39,319 bases of DNA from OCS155 cluster bacterium AG-333-G23 (GTDB lineage Bacteria > Actinomycetota > Acidimicrobiia > Actinomarinales > Actinomarinaceae). This document shows positions 7,945-17,712 of the stretch, piece by piece. The notes below the pieces were generated by a model, which was not told the origin of the DNA, searched no databases, and saw only the letters and a list, made by a program, of their open reading frames with translations. Both the position numbers and the translations under genes were made by a program. Within the stretch, counting starts at the first letter, position 1; each line of letters starts with the position of its first letter. The stretch covers positions 75,455 to 114,773 of the forward strand of contig QBZE01000003.1 of assembly GCA_003282445.1 (NCBI GenBank). Reading direction: 5' to 3'.

Positions 7945-8826
7945 TTGAGTAAACATCTTTTAGATTTTAAAGATATAGAAAAAAAAGATATTGAAAAATT
8001 AATTGATGTTACAGGAAAATTAAATCCAGAAAAAACAGATGAAATTTCTTCTATTAGTTTATTGAAATTTGATGAACCATCCACGCGAACTAGGCTTTCT
8101 TTCTCTGTAGCTGCTTATAGATTAGGAATTAAAACATTTGAATCATCTGATATAACCTCAGCAAAGATGAAAGGTGAAAACCTTAAACATGAAATTGAAA
8201 CTTACAAAAGTATGGGTATTGAGTCTTTAGTTATTAGAACTAAAGAAGATAATATTGATGAATATAGAAAATTTGAAGACATCTCCGTTATAAGTGGTGG
8301 TTTTGGAACTTCTTCACACCCAACTCAAGCAATTTTAGATGCTACAACGTTAGATAAATTTAACAAATTGGATAAAGATACTCCTGTTGTCTACATAGGA
8401 GACGTAAAACATTCAAGAGTTTTCGAATCGGGAAGGGAATTATTTTCTTTGCTTGGAAAAAAAGTTGGAGTTTTTACACACGAAAGTTTTTTACCAGATG
8501 ATTTGTCAAATATAGAAGTCTTAAATAGCTGGGATGAAGTTTTAGAAACCACGGAAGCCATTGAACTCTTAAGAGTCCAAAAAGAGCGTATAAAAGATCT
8601 TGGAGACTCAGATCTTGATGAATATATTAATAAATATCAACTTACAGATGAAATTCTTGATAAAGCAAGTGAGGATTTAATAACTCTTCATCCAATGCCT
8701 ATGAATGTTGGTATTGAAATATCTGAAAAAGCTTCCCTACATAAAAAATTTAAATATAAAGACCAACTTTCTTTTGGTGTGCCGTCAAGGATTGCATCTT
8801 ACATGTACGTAATGGAGAAGATATGA
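7945..8826 (+). CDS. pyrB: Aspartate carbamoyltransferase catalytic chain
   Basis: It condenses carbamoyl phosphate with aspartate to N-carbamoyl aspartate, the committed step of pyrimidine synthesis. The 293 residues contain the carbamoyl-phosphate loop EPSTRTRLSF near residue 45, HPTQAILD near residue 130 and LHPMPMN near residue 250. No regulatory chain (pyrI) is present, as expected in operons controlled by PyrR. The start is TTG at 7945, directly after the pyrR stop; it gives the N-terminus SKHLLDFKD. The 3' end overlaps pyrC by 4 nt. Confidence 0.96.
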   Translation: MSKHLLDFKDIEKKDIEKLIDVTGKLNPEKTDEISSISLLKFDEPSTRTRLSFSVAAYRLGIKTFESSDITSAKMKGENLKHEIETYKSMGIESLVIRTKEDNIDEYRKFEDISVISGGFGTSSHPTQAILDATTLDKFNKLDKDTPVVYIGDVKHSRVFESGRELFSLLGKKVGVFTHESFLPDDLSNIEVLNSWDEVLETTEAIELLRVQKERIKDLGDSDLDEYINKYQLTDEILDKASEDLITLHPMPMNVGIEISEKASLHKKFKYKDQLSFGVPSRIASYMYVMEKI

Positions 8827-9881
8827 TTGAAATAGAAAGCTTTATAGATCTTCATACCCATACTAGATATCCAGATAATAATAATTTTCCAGCAGTAGAT
8901 ATAGAATTTGCATCAATAAATGGTGGCTATAGCGATATCTTAGCTATGCCTAATTCAGAAATAGTTATTGATAATATTAAGAATCTTAATAAGGCAAGAG
9001 CAATGGATAATAAATTAAACATAAATGTTCATAGAGTTGGTGCTTTAACAAAAAATCTGGAAGGAAAGGAATTAGTTAACTATAAAGAGTTTATTGAAAA
9101 TCGGGTTTTTATTTTTTCTGATGATGGTAAATCACTGATAGATAACAATTTAGCTGATGAAGCGTTTAAATTAATAAGTTCTCTAAATGCAGCAATATTT
9201 CAACATTGTGAAAGTAGTTGTCACTCAGAACCTGGTGATATAGCAGCCCCAAATGATGATGAAACATTAATAACAATAGATGAAGCGGAAGAGTCAGAGG
9301 TGCTGCTTAGAGATATAGAACTCGTAGCTAAATATGGTACTAGATACCATGCACAACACTTATCCTCAAAAAAATGCGTAGATTTAATTAAAGAAGCTAA
9401 AGAAAACAACTTACCAATAACAAGCGAGGTCACACCACACCATATATTAGAAAATAATGAAAATTTAGATACTACCAATGGTTTATTCAAAATGTATCCC
9501 CCAATAAGAACAGAAGAAGATCGCCTTTCTTTAATAGATGGATTATTAAGTAATGTTATTGATGCAATAGCTACTGACCACGCTCCCCATCCAGAAAATA
9601 CAAAAACAGTAGATTTTAAAAGCGCAGCAAGAGGAGTGGTTGGTCTTGAGTCTGCCTTCCCAATGCTCTACTCATCTGGAATATTATCTCTTGAAGAAAT
9701 AAAGAGATTCATGATTGAAAACCCTAGAAAAATACTATCTGAAGCTGGATACGAAGTAAAAAAGTCTCAGATTAATATATGGCAGCCTTGTGATAAAGAA
9801 TTTACAACAAAATCAAAATTTAATAATTCTATTTTTGAAAAAAGAAACACAAAAATTGAAAAGGTCTCACAAAATGTATAA
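8823..9881 (+). CDS. pyrC: Dihydroorotase (class I-like, compact)
   Basis: This metal-dependent amidohydrolase cyclises carbamoyl aspartate to dihydroorotate. It has 352 residues, clearly shorter than the usual 420-430 of class I enzymes. Metal-ligand motifs are present in order: DLHTHTR (the HxH pair), FSDDG, QHCES, SEVTPHH and ATDHAPH. The first motif departs from the usual DxHxHxREPG, with RYPDNN in place of REPG. The ATG overlaps the pyrB stop as ATGA. Given the position between pyrB and carA the function is secure, and the reduced length fits a streamlined genome. Confidence 0.9.
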   Translation: MIEIESFIDLHTHTRYPDNNNFPAVDIEFASINGGYSDILAMPNSEIVIDNIKNLNKARAMDNKLNINVHRVGALTKNLEGKELVNYKEFIENRVFIFSDDGKSLIDNNLADEAFKLISSLNAAIFQHCESSCHSEPGDIAAPNDDETLITIDEAEESEVLLRDIELVAKYGTRYHAQHLSSKKCVDLIKEAKENNLPITSEVTPHHILENNENLDTTNGLFKMYPPIRTEEDRLSLIDGLLSNVIDAIATDHAPHPENTKTVDFKSAARGVVGLESAFPMLYSSGILSLEEIKRFMIENPRKILSEAGYEVKKSQINIWQPCDKEFTTKSKFNNSIFEKRNTKIEKVSQNV

Positions 9882-10971
9882 AAAAGCTCTTCTTGTAAAT
9901 GAAAATGGAGACGAATTCATTGGATGGAGTACAGAAGAATTTAAACCAGTAACCGGAGAGCTTATTTTTAATACTGCAATGACTGGCTTTGTTGAGATAT
10001 TAAGTGATCCCTCATACATAAATCAAATAATAACTTTCACATCTTCACACGTTGGTAATTATGGAATGTCTAAAACTGATTTTGAATCGAGTGAACCAAA
10101 AATAGAAGCCGCTATAGCTAACTCTTTTACTTATAATCCATCATCTTGGAGATCAGAGAAATCAATTACAGATTGGCTAAATGAATACAATATCCCATTC
10201 AGTGGAGGTTTTGATGTAAGAGCAATAACAACTCACTTAAGAGACGTTGGATCAGATATGTATGCATTTGGAACAGATATTGACGCAAAAGATTTAAAGA
10301 AATTACTTAAGAAAGCAAAGAGCATAATAGGTGACGATTCAGCACTTAAAGCTGGGTCAGGAAACTCAGAATTCAAAAAAACCAAAGGAAAAATAGGAAT
10401 TCTCGATTTAGGAGCAAAGACAAGTATCGCTAATGTTCTTAAAGAAAAAAATTTCGATACTGTTTTAATTAATCCAGAAACTAAGCCTGATGAAATTTTA
10501 TCCTTAGAGCTTTCTGGATTACTTATTTCAAATGGGCCAGGAGACCCAAGGTCTTTAACTCAGGTTATAGAGAATGTAAAAAACCTAATTGGAAAGTTGC
10601 CTATATTCGGCATCTGCTTAGGGCATCAAATTTTAGGATTGGCTTGTGGATTAAATGTTGAAAAATTGGATTTTGGACACCACGGGTCAAATCATCCCGT
10701 AAAGATTGATGGAATAAAGAAAGCTTTAATTACTTCTCAAAACCATGGGTTTAGTGTTGAGAGTTTAAATGAACCTATTAAGCATGAAAAATATGGGAAT
10801 ATAAAAGCGTACGCAACAAATTTAAATGATGGAAGTAATGAAGGTATCAGCCTTTGGGATTCAAATGCCTACTCAGTACAATTTCATCCTGAATCAGGAC
10901 CTGGAACGACAGATGGTTTACAAATTTTTAATCCATTTATAGAAATGATTGAGGAAAGACATGCCAGCTAA
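9874..10971 (+). CDS. carA: Carbamoyl phosphate synthase small (glutaminase) subunit
   Basis: It releases ammonia from glutamine and channels it to CarB. It has 365 residues. The N-terminal CarA domain ([23 protein letters not shown]) is followed by a class I glutamine amidotransferase with nucleophile C248 in GICLGHQ and the His-Glu pair H338/E340 in FHPESGPG. I take ATG at 9874, because it gives the standard N-terminus MYKKALLV and has AAGG upstream; the frame is open further 5' but lies inside pyrC. It overlaps pyrC by 8 nt and carB by 11 nt. Confidence 0.96.
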   Translation: MYKKALLVNENGDEFIGWSTEEFKPVTGELIFNTAMTGFVEILSDPSYINQIITFTSSHVGNYGMSKTDFESSEPKIEAAIANSFTYNPSSWRSEKSITDWLNEYNIPFSGGFDVRAITTHLRDVGSDMYAFGTDIDAKDLKKLLKKAKSIIGDDSALKAGSGNSEFKKTKGKIGILDLGAKTSIANVLKEKNFDTVLINPETKPDEILSLELSGLLISNGPGDPRSLTQVIENVKNLIGKLPIFGICLGHQILGLACGLNVEKLDFGHHGSNHPVKIDGIKKALITSQNHGFSVESLNEPIKHEKYGNIKAYATNLNDGSNEGISLWDSNAYSVQFHPESGPGTTDGLQIFNPFIEMIEERHAS

Positions 10972-13900
10972 TAAAGAAATCAAAAGCATCTTAATAATTG
11001 GTTCTGGACCAATTGTTATAGGTCAAGCCTGTGAGTTTGATTACTCAGGTTCTCAAGCAGCTAAAGCTTTAAAGAACGAGGGCTACAGAGTGATTCTTGT
11101 TAATTCAAATCCCGCAACAATTATGACTGATCCGGGAATGGCAGATGCAACATATATAGAGCCTTTAACCGCCAACTTTGTGGAAAGAATTATTGAAAAA
11201 GAAAAGCCGGATGCTGTGTTGCCTACTTTAGGTGGTCAGACAGCTTTAAATCTTTCTATGGAGTTGAGTGAAAAAGGTATCTTTGATAAAAATAATGTTC
11301 AATTATTAGGAGCTTCAGCAGATGCTATCGAAATTGCTGAAAATCGATGGAAATTTAAAGAGGCAATGGAAGAAGTAGGGATAAAAACACTTACCGCTAC
11401 TTATGCAAAGAGTTTTGAAGAAGGACTTGAAGCTTCAAAAAATATGGGTTATCCATTAATGCTCAGACCATCTTTCATATTAGGTGGAGGAGGAACTGGA
11501 GTTGTAAATAATGAAGAAGAACTAAATAAAAAATTAAAAGATGCATTCACTGCATCCCCTACCCAAGAAGTATTGATTGAAGAGTCCGTTTATGGATGGA
11601 AAGAATTTGAACTTGAGGTAATGAGAGATAGTGATGGTAATGGTGTAATCGTCTGTGGCATTGAAAACTTTGACCCTATGGGAGTCCATACTGGAGATTC
11701 AATTACTGTTGCTCCAATACAAACTTTGTCAGACAAAGAATATCAAATAATGAGAGATGAAGCATTGCTTTGTCTGGATACAATTGGAATCGCTACAGGA
11801 GGTAGTAATGTTCAATTCGCAGTAAATCCAGAGAATGGAGATAGAAGAATTATTGAAATGAATCCAAGAGTTTCTAGGTCTTCAGCATTAGCTTCAAAAG
11901 CTACTGGATTTCCTATAGCAAAATTTGCAGCTCTTTTAGCTGTTGGATATAACTTAACTGAACTAAAAAACGATATTACAGGAACGACTCCAGCTAGTTT
12001 TGAACCGGTTCAAGACTATGTAGTAGTAAAAATACCTAGATTTGATTTTCCTAAATTCCCTTCTACTGATGATATTTTGGGAACATCAATGCAAAGTGTT
12101 GGTGAAGTCATGTCAATTGCATCAACTTTTACAGAAAGTTTAACAAAAGCTATACGTTCATTAGAAATTGGTAAAACAGGGATAAGAAATATTGATAATA
12201 GATTTATAAATCTAGATAAGCATCAACTTCAGGAAGAGATTAATGTTCCTCGTCCAAGAAGAATATTTGCTATTTTTGAAGCAATAAGAAGAAACTGGCC
12301 AATTGAAGACATTGCAGAGTTATCAAAAATTGATATATGGTTTCTGAGGGAAATTGAGAAAAGCTTTAATGTTAATCCTGAATCGACGCCTACAACAATA
12401 TTGAAAATGCTAGGTTGGACAGACGAAGATCTTGATAACAAAGATTCAAAGAAAGAACTTGAAAATAATAGAGTTTATAAGTTGGTTGATACTTGTTCTG
12501 CTGAGTTTGTATCAAAAACTCCTTATTTATATTCAACAAATGGAACTTCTAATGACGATACAGCTACAAAACAAAAAAAAGTTGTTGTAATTGGCTCAGG
12601 CCCCAACAGAATTGGTCAAGGTATTGAGTTTGATTATTGCTGCGTACATGGAGTTAGCTCATTAAAAGAAAATGGGTATGAGGCAATAATGATAAACTCC
12701 AATCCTGAAACTGTTTCGACTGATTATGACACCGCTGACAAGTTATATTTTGAACCATTGTCTTGGAATGAGGTTAAATCCGTATTAGAAAGAGAGAAAC
12801 CTGATTCAGTAATTATTCAGCTTGGAGGTCAGACTCCTCTTAAGCTTGCAAAAGAAATTCACAATGCAGGATTTAATATTGCGGGTTCTTCATTAGATGT
12901 AATTGACTCAACAGAAGATAGAGATTTATTTCAAAAATTATGCACATCTCAAGATATAAAACAACCAATTTCAAAAATTGCCAATAATGAAAAAGAATTG
13001 GTTGAATCAGTCAAAGAGATAGGATTTCCTGTTTTACTTAGACCAAGCTATGTTCTCGGAGGAAGGGCTATGAGGGTAGTACAAACTGATGAAGAACTAA
13101 ATAATTACCTTAATATTCTTGCAAGCGCTGATGAAGATGGTAATCCATTTAAGTCAGGACCATTATTGGTTGATCAATTTTTAACAGAAACAGTTGAAAT
13201 AGATGTTGATCTTATCTCTGATGGAAAAGATGTATTTATAGCTGGAATTTTGGAACATTTGGAACCTGCTGGTGTCCATAGTGGAGACTCTACCGCTGTT
13301 ATTCCTCCATATAGCATTGACAAAGAAATGGTTAAAGAGATTGAAGATAAAAGTAGAAAGCTTGCATTGGGTCTCAATGTACAGGGGTTACTTAACATAC
13401 AGTTTGCAATAAAAGACAATGAGCTATTTATCCTTGAAGCAAACCCAAGAGCTTCGAGAACAATGCCTTTTGTAGCTAAAGTCACTGGCAATCAAATAAT
13501 TAAAGCTGGAACTCTTTTGATGCTTGGGTACACCATTAATGAAATAAAAGATAAAACAAATTACTTAAATAGTTCAACAAAGAAAATTGCTATTAAAAAG
13601 GCTATCTTCCCTTGGTCAAGGTTTCCTGCCGAGGACACAATGTTGGGACCAGAGATGAAAGCAACAGGAGAGGTCTTGGGAATAGGTAAAGATTTTGGAA
13701 CAGCATTAAATAAAGCATACGCTGCAGCTGGTGTCGAAATCGGTGATAAAGAGAAAGGTGTTTTTGTTACATTAAGTGACGCTGAAAAGCCAAATTTTAT
13801 TGAGGTAGTGAATAAATATATTGATTTAGAGTTTTCTATTTATGCAACTGAGGGAACAGCAAGCTTCCTAAAAGAAAATAATATAGAATCCATAATTGTT

Positions 13901-14143
13901 GGAAGGGCGGACGATGAATCACCAACTTCATTAACAATTATTGAGGAGAAATTAATCTCTATAGTCATCAACACACCTACATTTGCAAATGAATATACAG
14001 ATGGTTGGAAAATTAGAAGACTATCTCATGAAACAGGTGTTGCTGTTGTTTCTTCAGTTAGAGAAGCTGAAGCATTTCTAGAAGCTTTCTTATTACAAGA
14101 AAAAGTATTAGACGATATGGAGGCTATACAAAATGTCAGTTAA
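10961..14143 (+). CDS. carB: Carbamoyl phosphate synthase large subunit
   Basis: It makes carbamoyl phosphate from bicarbonate, ammonia and two ATP, for both pyrimidines and arginine. At 1060 residues it is full length. Two ATP-grasp halves are visible: the first opens with [20 protein letters not shown], the second with [19 protein letters not shown] at about residue 540. The C-terminal MGS-like allosteric domain starts after about residue 930 (FVTLSDAEK). ATG at 10961 has the SD GAGGAAAG just upstream and is preferred over the in-frame TTG at 10949. It overlaps carA by 11 nt and pyrF by 11 nt. Confidence 0.97.
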   Translation: MPANKEIKSILIIGSGPIVIGQACEFDYSGSQAAKALKNEGYRVILVNSNPATIMTDPGMADATYIEPLTANFVERIIEKEKPDAVLPTLGGQTALNLSMELSEKGIFDKNNVQLLGASADAIEIAENRWKFKEAMEEVGIKTLTATYAKSFEEGLEASKNMGYPLMLRPSFILGGGGTGVVNNEEELNKKLKDAFTASPTQEVLIEESVYGWKEFELEVMRDSDGNGVIVCGIENFDPMGVHTGDSITVAPIQTLSDKEYQIMRDEALLCLDTIGIATGGSNVQFAVNPENGDRRIIEMNPRVSRSSALASKATGFPIAKFAALLAVGYNLTELKNDITGTTPASFEPVQDYVVVKIPRFDFPKFPSTDDILGTSMQSVGEVMSIASTFTESLTKAIRSLEIGKTGIRNIDNRFINLDKHQLQEEINVPRPRRIFAIFEAIRRNWPIEDIAELSKIDIWFLREIEKSFNVNPESTPTTILKMLGWTDEDLDNKDSKKELENNRVYKLVDTCSAEFVSKTPYLYSTNGTSNDDTATKQKKVVVIGSGPNRIGQGIEFDYCCVHGVSSLKENGYEAIMINSNPETVSTDYDTADKLYFEPLSWNEVKSVLEREKPDSVIIQLGGQTPLKLAKEIHNAGFNIAGSSLDVIDSTEDRDLFQKLCTSQDIKQPISKIANNEKELVESVKEIGFPVLLRPSYVLGGRAMRVVQTDEELNNYLNILASADEDGNPFKSGPLLVDQFLTETVEIDVDLISDGKDVFIAGILEHLEPAGVHSGDSTAVIPPYSIDKEMVKEIEDKSRKLALGLNVQGLLNIQFAIKDNELFILEANPRASRTMPFVAKVTGNQIIKAGTLLMLGYTINEIKDKTNYLNSSTKKIAIKKAIFPWSRFPAEDTMLGPEMKATGEVLGIGKDFGTALNKAYAAAGVEIGDKEKGVFVTLSDAEKPNFIEVVNKYIDLEFSIYATEGTASFLKENNIESIIVGRADDESPTSLTIIEEKLISIVINTPTFANEYTDGWKIRRLSHETGVAVVSSVREAEAFLEAFLLQEKVLDDMEAIQNVS

Positions 14144-14771
14144 ACCTATTTTCTTTGCATTGGATGGCAAAGAGCTAAGCGAATTTACAGAAACCCTTGA
14201 AAAACTGAAAGGTGTGATTTATGGAGTAAAAGTTGGATTAGAAATGTTTACCGCCGAAGGCCCTTCTTCAGTTGAAAAGCTAAAAAATGACGATTGGAAA
14301 GTATTTTTAGATCTTAAATTACACGATATTCCAAATACTGTACAAGCAGCAACAGTAAGCGCAGGAAATATTGGTGCTGATTATTTGACTATTCATATAG
14401 CATCAGAAAAAGAAGCTTTGCTTGCAGCAAGTGAAAATAAAACAGAGAATATTAAACTCCTCGGTGTTAGTAGTGCTCTAACAAGTAAGGCAATGGATGA
14501 AGAAACTAGCAATGATGTTAAAAAAGATTTTATAGTTGCTAAAGAATCAGGAATTGATGGTGTTATCTGTCCAGCTTCAGAGATTAGTTCTACTGAAGAA
14601 CTCTTTGATCTAATTGTTACCCCTGGAATTAGGTTAGAGAGCGATAGTAAAGATGATCAAAGAAACACCACAACCCCAGAAAAAGCCATTGAATTAGGTG
14701 CAAAATATATTGTTATGGGAAGATCAATTAAAAATAACCTGGACTATGTAATAAATAACTTAACTATATGA
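14133..14771 (+). CDS. pyrF: Orotidine 5'-phosphate decarboxylase
   Basis: It decarboxylates OMP to UMP, the last step of the de novo pathway. The TIM-barrel protein has 212 residues. The catalytic Asp-Lys-Asp array sits in [12 protein letters not shown] at about residues 58-69, VTPGIR lies near residue 165 and the phosphate loop [11 protein letters not shown] is close to the C-terminus. The start overlaps carB by 11 nt and the stop overlaps the next gene by 4 nt. Confidence 0.96.
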   Translation: MSVKPIFFALDGKELSEFTETLEKLKGVIYGVKVGLEMFTAEGPSSVEKLKNDDWKVFLDLKLHDIPNTVQAATVSAGNIGADYLTIHIASEKEALLAASENKTENIKLLGVSSALTSKAMDEETSNDVKKDFIVAKESGIDGVICPASEISSTEELFDLIVTPGIRLESDSKDDQRNTTTPEKAIELGAKYIVMGRSIKNNLDYVINNLTI

Positions 14772-15445
14772 AAAAATTTATTGCTGCACCGTTTGGTAAT
14801 TATATAAAAACAAAAAATACTATCTCTGTATCTGGTAGTTGGACAGTAGAAAAAAGAACTGGTCGAATCATACAAATTGTAAAGACTCTAAGATACACAA
14901 AACGCGGATGGGTAAACAAAATAGGCCTGAAAAACCCTGGAATTACTATTGGTTTGCCAAAACATAAAGAGAATGAAATTTTTTCAATTGCAGGGATAGA
15001 AAAAGAAGACTGGAGAATATTTGCTGAAAAAATACCTGAAGATTTCAATGTTGAAGTAAATATGTCATGTCCAAATATTGATGAACATCATATTGAAGGA
15101 ATTGAAGATTTTAATCCTAGCACTAGAGAATGGTTTATTGGAAAAATCTCCCCATTAACAACGTTTGAGGAATTAGATAGCTACATAAATTCCTTTAAAT
15201 TCAAACAGATCCATGCCTGCAATACTCTTCCTGTAGAAAAAGGTGGACTCAGTGGAAAAGAATTAATGCCTTATACGACAAAATTTGTAGAACATATTAA
15301 AGAAAACTATCCAGAGATAGAAGTCATTGCTGGTGGAGGTATTGATAGCATAAAAGACGTCGAATATTACAAAGAAATAGGCGCAGATCATGTAAGTTTC
15401 GGAACTGTTTGTTTTAATCCACTAAAATTAAGGAAACTAGTATGA
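14768..15445 (+). CDS. Compact dihydroorotate dehydrogenase-like flavoprotein
   Basis: This 225-residue protein resembles class 1 dihydroorotate dehydrogenases (PyrD), which oxidise dihydroorotate to orotate with FMN. VKTLRYTKRGWVNKIGLKNPGI matches the family segment VTKT..G..N.IGL.NPG (quoted with gaps); VNMSCPN, IAGGGI and GADHVSFGT are the later substrate and FMN-binding motifs. It is about 75 residues shorter than usual; the N-terminal ASG segment is replaced by SVSGSW and the mid-region is reduced. As the only PyrD candidate in an otherwise complete operon, it is probably the working enzyme, but the active-site base cannot be assigned with certainty. It overlaps both neighbours by 4 nt. 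Confidence 0.75.
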   Translation: MKKFIAAPFGNYIKTKNTISVSGSWTVEKRTGRIIQIVKTLRYTKRGWVNKIGLKNPGITIGLPKHKENEIFSIAGIEKEDWRIFAEKIPEDFNVEVNMSCPNIDEHHIEGIEDFNPSTREWFIGKISPLTTFEELDSYINSFKFKQIHACNTLPVEKGGLSGKELMPYTTKFVEHIKENYPEIEVIAGGGIDSIKDVEYYKEIGADHVSFGTVCFNPLKLRKLV

Positions 15446-15798
15446 ATTTATTTATTAGAGAAGATTTTATTTCGCATGCCGGCCTTCCTCTAACGTGGAA
15501 GGTTGAATGCGATGCGTTGACTGATAATGATTACGAAGCTTTAGCAAAAATAGTAAGTGAAAAATTAACTTTTAGAGATGTAAAAGGTATACCAAGAGGA
15601 GGTATCCCGTTTGAAAAAGCTTTAAAACCATACTCTACAAATGATGAAAATGATCCACTATTGATTGCAGATGATGTCTATACAACTGGTACTTCTATGA
15701 GAGAAGTATATGAAGAAGGTGCTATTGGAATTGTTGTTTTTGCTAGAAATGAAATAACAGATGATTGGATAAAAGCAATCTGGCAATTATCAATTTAA
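15442..15798 (+). CDS. Minimal PyrE-like phosphoribosyltransferase
   Basis: A 118-residue type I phosphoribosyltransferase, far shorter than standard PyrE (about 200). The N-terminus FISHAGLPLTWKVECDAL (residues 9-26) resembles the base-binding region of orotate phosphoribosyltransferases, GIPRGGI (49-55) is the first PRPP/pyrophosphate loop, and LLIADDVYTTGTS (73-85) is the PRPP-binding motif. All the expected parts are present, so it looks like a compact intact protein rather than a fragment. It sits where pyrE would be expected, no other orotate phosphoribosyltransferase occurs in the window, and it overlaps the PyrD-like gene by 4 nt. It may therefore convert orotate to OMP. The alternative is a base-modification role with the next gene. 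Confidence 0.72.
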   Translation: MNLFIREDFISHAGLPLTWKVECDALTDNDYEALAKIVSEKLTFRDVKGIPRGGIPFEKALKPYSTNDENDPLLIADDVYTTGTSMREVYEEGAIGIVVFARNEITDDWIKAIWQLSI

Positions 15799-15799
15799 G

Positions 15800-16669
15800 A
15801 TGACTGAAAATAAATATGCTTCAGCTCTAGATGGTCTAACAATTGAAGACCCTGTAGAAAGTTTTTTTGCATTCTGTCGTGAAAGAGAAAATATTCGAAA
15901 ATTAAGAGAAAGTGGAGAGCCTTCTCCGTGGAGCGAAGATCCTATATTTCAAAAAGGAAGGTTTCTTAATGTTTTTCGTGAAGATGATAGGGGTAGTAAA
16001 GCAATATTACGTTTTGCTGCTGGCCTAGAAGATGACTTACCAACATTAATTAATGCTGTATTCTTTGGTCGCTGGTGCAATAGACAAGAAACACTTGATT
16101 TATTATCTCCAGAAATGCTATCAAACCCTAAAGAACTTGAAGAAATGTTAAATAATATTGAATCATGGTGTAATGAAACAGCATATCCTGTGCAGCCTAT
16201 TGAATGGGGAGGAAAAGAGTACTCAAGAATGGATGCAGCAACCAAACTATTCCCCCGCATTAAAGAAGAACTTGCAGAAATTATTAAAAATTCAAAAGGA
16301 AATGCCATAACTGCTACAAATGCAGTGAATCAAGAGTTCAAAATGGAGAATGATTTCCCAGTATTTATGGCTGTAATAGATATTGCATGGTTTCGTCCAG
16401 ATATTATTGAGCCTGAAACTGATGTTCCAACAGGAATTGGTGCTGTAGCTTATTTAGATCGATTAGAACAATTTCTTAATCTCAATGATCATCAAGAAAC
16501 GAGTAGAAAAATGATTGAATTACAAAAAGTGTACTGGCCAGAAGCGAAAAGACCTTTGAATCCAATAGATGTTGAATATCTTTCATGCGAATGTAGAAAA
16601 TATTACAGCTATGTCAATGGAACAAAAAAGTTTGAAGGTAAAAATATATTTTACCCAGTAGAAAACTAA
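15800..16669 (+). CDS. HMUDK_hel / thymine-pyrophosphorylase-like protein (putative DNA-base modification)
   Basis: A 289-residue protein that I match, from memory, to the family named 5-hmdU DNA kinase helical domain or alpha-glutamyl/putrescinyl thymine pyrophosphorylase. Members in phages take part in building hypermodified thymines in DNA. The supporting region is residues 27-64: RERENIR, then GEPSPWSEDPI and RFLNVFREDDR, the spaced Arg/Trp/Asp-Pro pattern of the family. A second part (about 180-289) has WFRPDII and several Cys residues near the C-terminus. It starts 1 nt after the phosphoribosyltransferase stop and is clearly the last gene of the pyr operon. A role in DNA modification in a host chromosome is inference; a function in pyrimidine metabolism is equally possible. 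Confidence 0.62.
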   Translation: MTENKYASALDGLTIEDPVESFFAFCRERENIRKLRESGEPSPWSEDPIFQKGRFLNVFREDDRGSKAILRFAAGLEDDLPTLINAVFFGRWCNRQETLDLLSPEMLSNPKELEEMLNNIESWCNETAYPVQPIEWGGKEYSRMDAATKLFPRIKEELAEIIKNSKGNAITATNAVNQEFKMENDFPVFMAVIDIAWFRPDIIEPETDVPTGIGAVAYLDRLEQFLNLNDHQETSRKMIELQKVYWPEAKRPLNPIDVEYLSCECRKYYSYVNGTKKFEGKNIFYPVEN

Positions 16670-17712
16670 TTTTCGCTCATAGAACAAGATGAAACTTTTT
16701 CCCATTCGCTTGTTTTGATTGAAAATGTTCCAATAACATCTTCTGCTGGTGCACTAAACACTTGGTCAGGGTCAAAATTTGTATCAAAATTATTAACAAT
16801 GTGAAAAGTAACAATTTGAGAAACTGGCAGAAAATAATAAAATATTTTTTCATCCCAAACATCTGTGTCGCTAAAAAATGGTAGATAGGTAAGGAGATCA
16901 ATAGTAATTATTTGCTCATCGTTTTCGTAAACAAATTTCAATTCCTCAATTTGACCAGAAGGTATAGCGTAAAACATCATAAATTCACTAAAAAAAGGAT
17001 CTGTTTCGTATACTGAAGTTTGACAAACTACGCCAGCATCATAAGGTCCATCCCATTGAGTGTCAAAAATATAAAAAGCTAAATCTTCATGCACAATCGA
17101 CCAATCAAAATTTTCTTTATTGTAAAAAGTTTCATTGTTAAGAAGAAGTGAATCTGTTTCTTCCCCTACAGGTTCTAAGTAAGCACTACAAATTATTGAA
17201 TCTTGGTCTCCTAGGCTAACAGCAGTTTCGTCAAAAACACTTTCTACTCGAAAAAATGTAGTTTCATACTTTCGGTCAACAAATTCAATAACATCAAAGA
17301 GACTTCGTGCCTGATTACAGCGCAAACCTGCTTCTACTTTTAGCATAAGCACGTCTAAATATTGATTACTAAATTTTGCTTTGTAAACAATCTCAGAATT
17401 GTGATCTTCATCACATGGGACTTTATGAACTTTTTCATAAAAATAATCAGGATCTAAATTTGTCCGAAAATCTTTATAGCAGTCACCCACACTTAGCTCT
17501 CCTATTAATGCTTCCTCAAATTCCTGGGCACCTAAAAGCTCCACTGTGCTTGAACTAGGAATTGTTGTAGTGGTTGTAGAAGTAGTTGTTGTACTTTCTT
17601 CAACAGGCTTTTCTGCTGTAGTTGTAGAAACTAATTCTTGGCTGCTTGGACTGCATACAATAAAAACTCCTACAAATAATATTCTAAAACGGCGGGCTAT
17701 TGTCGTCATCAT
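16666..17712 (-). CDS. Secreted protein with Thr-rich linker and Septum_form-like domain
   Basis: A 348-residue protein from ATG at 17712 or 17709. The N-terminus is RRFRILFVGVFIVCSP, a signal peptide with a possible lipobox cysteine at residue 20, then a low-complexity Ser/Thr-rich stretch (about residues 30-55) typical of an extracellular stalk. The next region has the pattern of the actinobacterial Septum_form domain: LSVGDCY, then KVPCDEDHNSEIV, LRCNQ and a later IICSAY, with cysteines at the expected places. The rest has no match I recognise. The frame is open further upstream to 17847, but GAGGAG precedes the double ATG, though very close. The gene overlaps the HTH gene by 29 nt and ends the herA operon. 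The function is unknown; cell-surface location is likely. Confidence 0.65.
   Translation of the reverse strand: MMTTIARRFRILFVGVFIVCSPSSQELVSTTTAEKPVEESTTTTSTTTTTIPSSSTVELLGAQEFEEALIGELSVGDCYKDFRTNLDPDYFYEKVHKVPCDEDHNSEIVYKAKFSNQYLDVLMLKVEAGLRCNQARSLFDVIEFVDRKYETTFFRVESVFDETAVSLGDQDSIICSAYLEPVGEETDSLLLNNETFYNKENFDWSIVHEDLAFYIFDTQWDGPYDAGVVCQTSVYETDPFFSEFMMFYAIPSGQIEELKFVYENDEQIITIDLLTYLPFFSDTDVWDEKIFYYFLPVSQIVTFHIVNNFDTNFDPDQVFSAPAEDVIGTFSIKTSEWEKVSSCSMSEN

Noticed and set aside
9790-9873. Longer carA frame beginning inside pyrC
   Set aside because: The conserved CarA N-terminus begins at the ATG at 9874, and the extra residues are a low-complexity Lys/Asn product of the pyrC 3' end.
13174-13491. 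105-codon open frame antisense to carB
   Set aside because: It is a mirror of the conserved carB frame, with Ser/Leu-rich composition and no start signal.
15442-15798. The 118-residue phosphoribosyltransferase as a broken pyrE pseudogene
   Set aside because: Its start and stop are coupled to both neighbours, and both the base-binding and PRPP motifs are intact.
17530-17620. Thr-codon repeat in the secreted protein gene as a DNA repeat or recombination site
   Set aside because: It encodes an ordinary Ser/Thr-rich linker and has no regular repeat unit.
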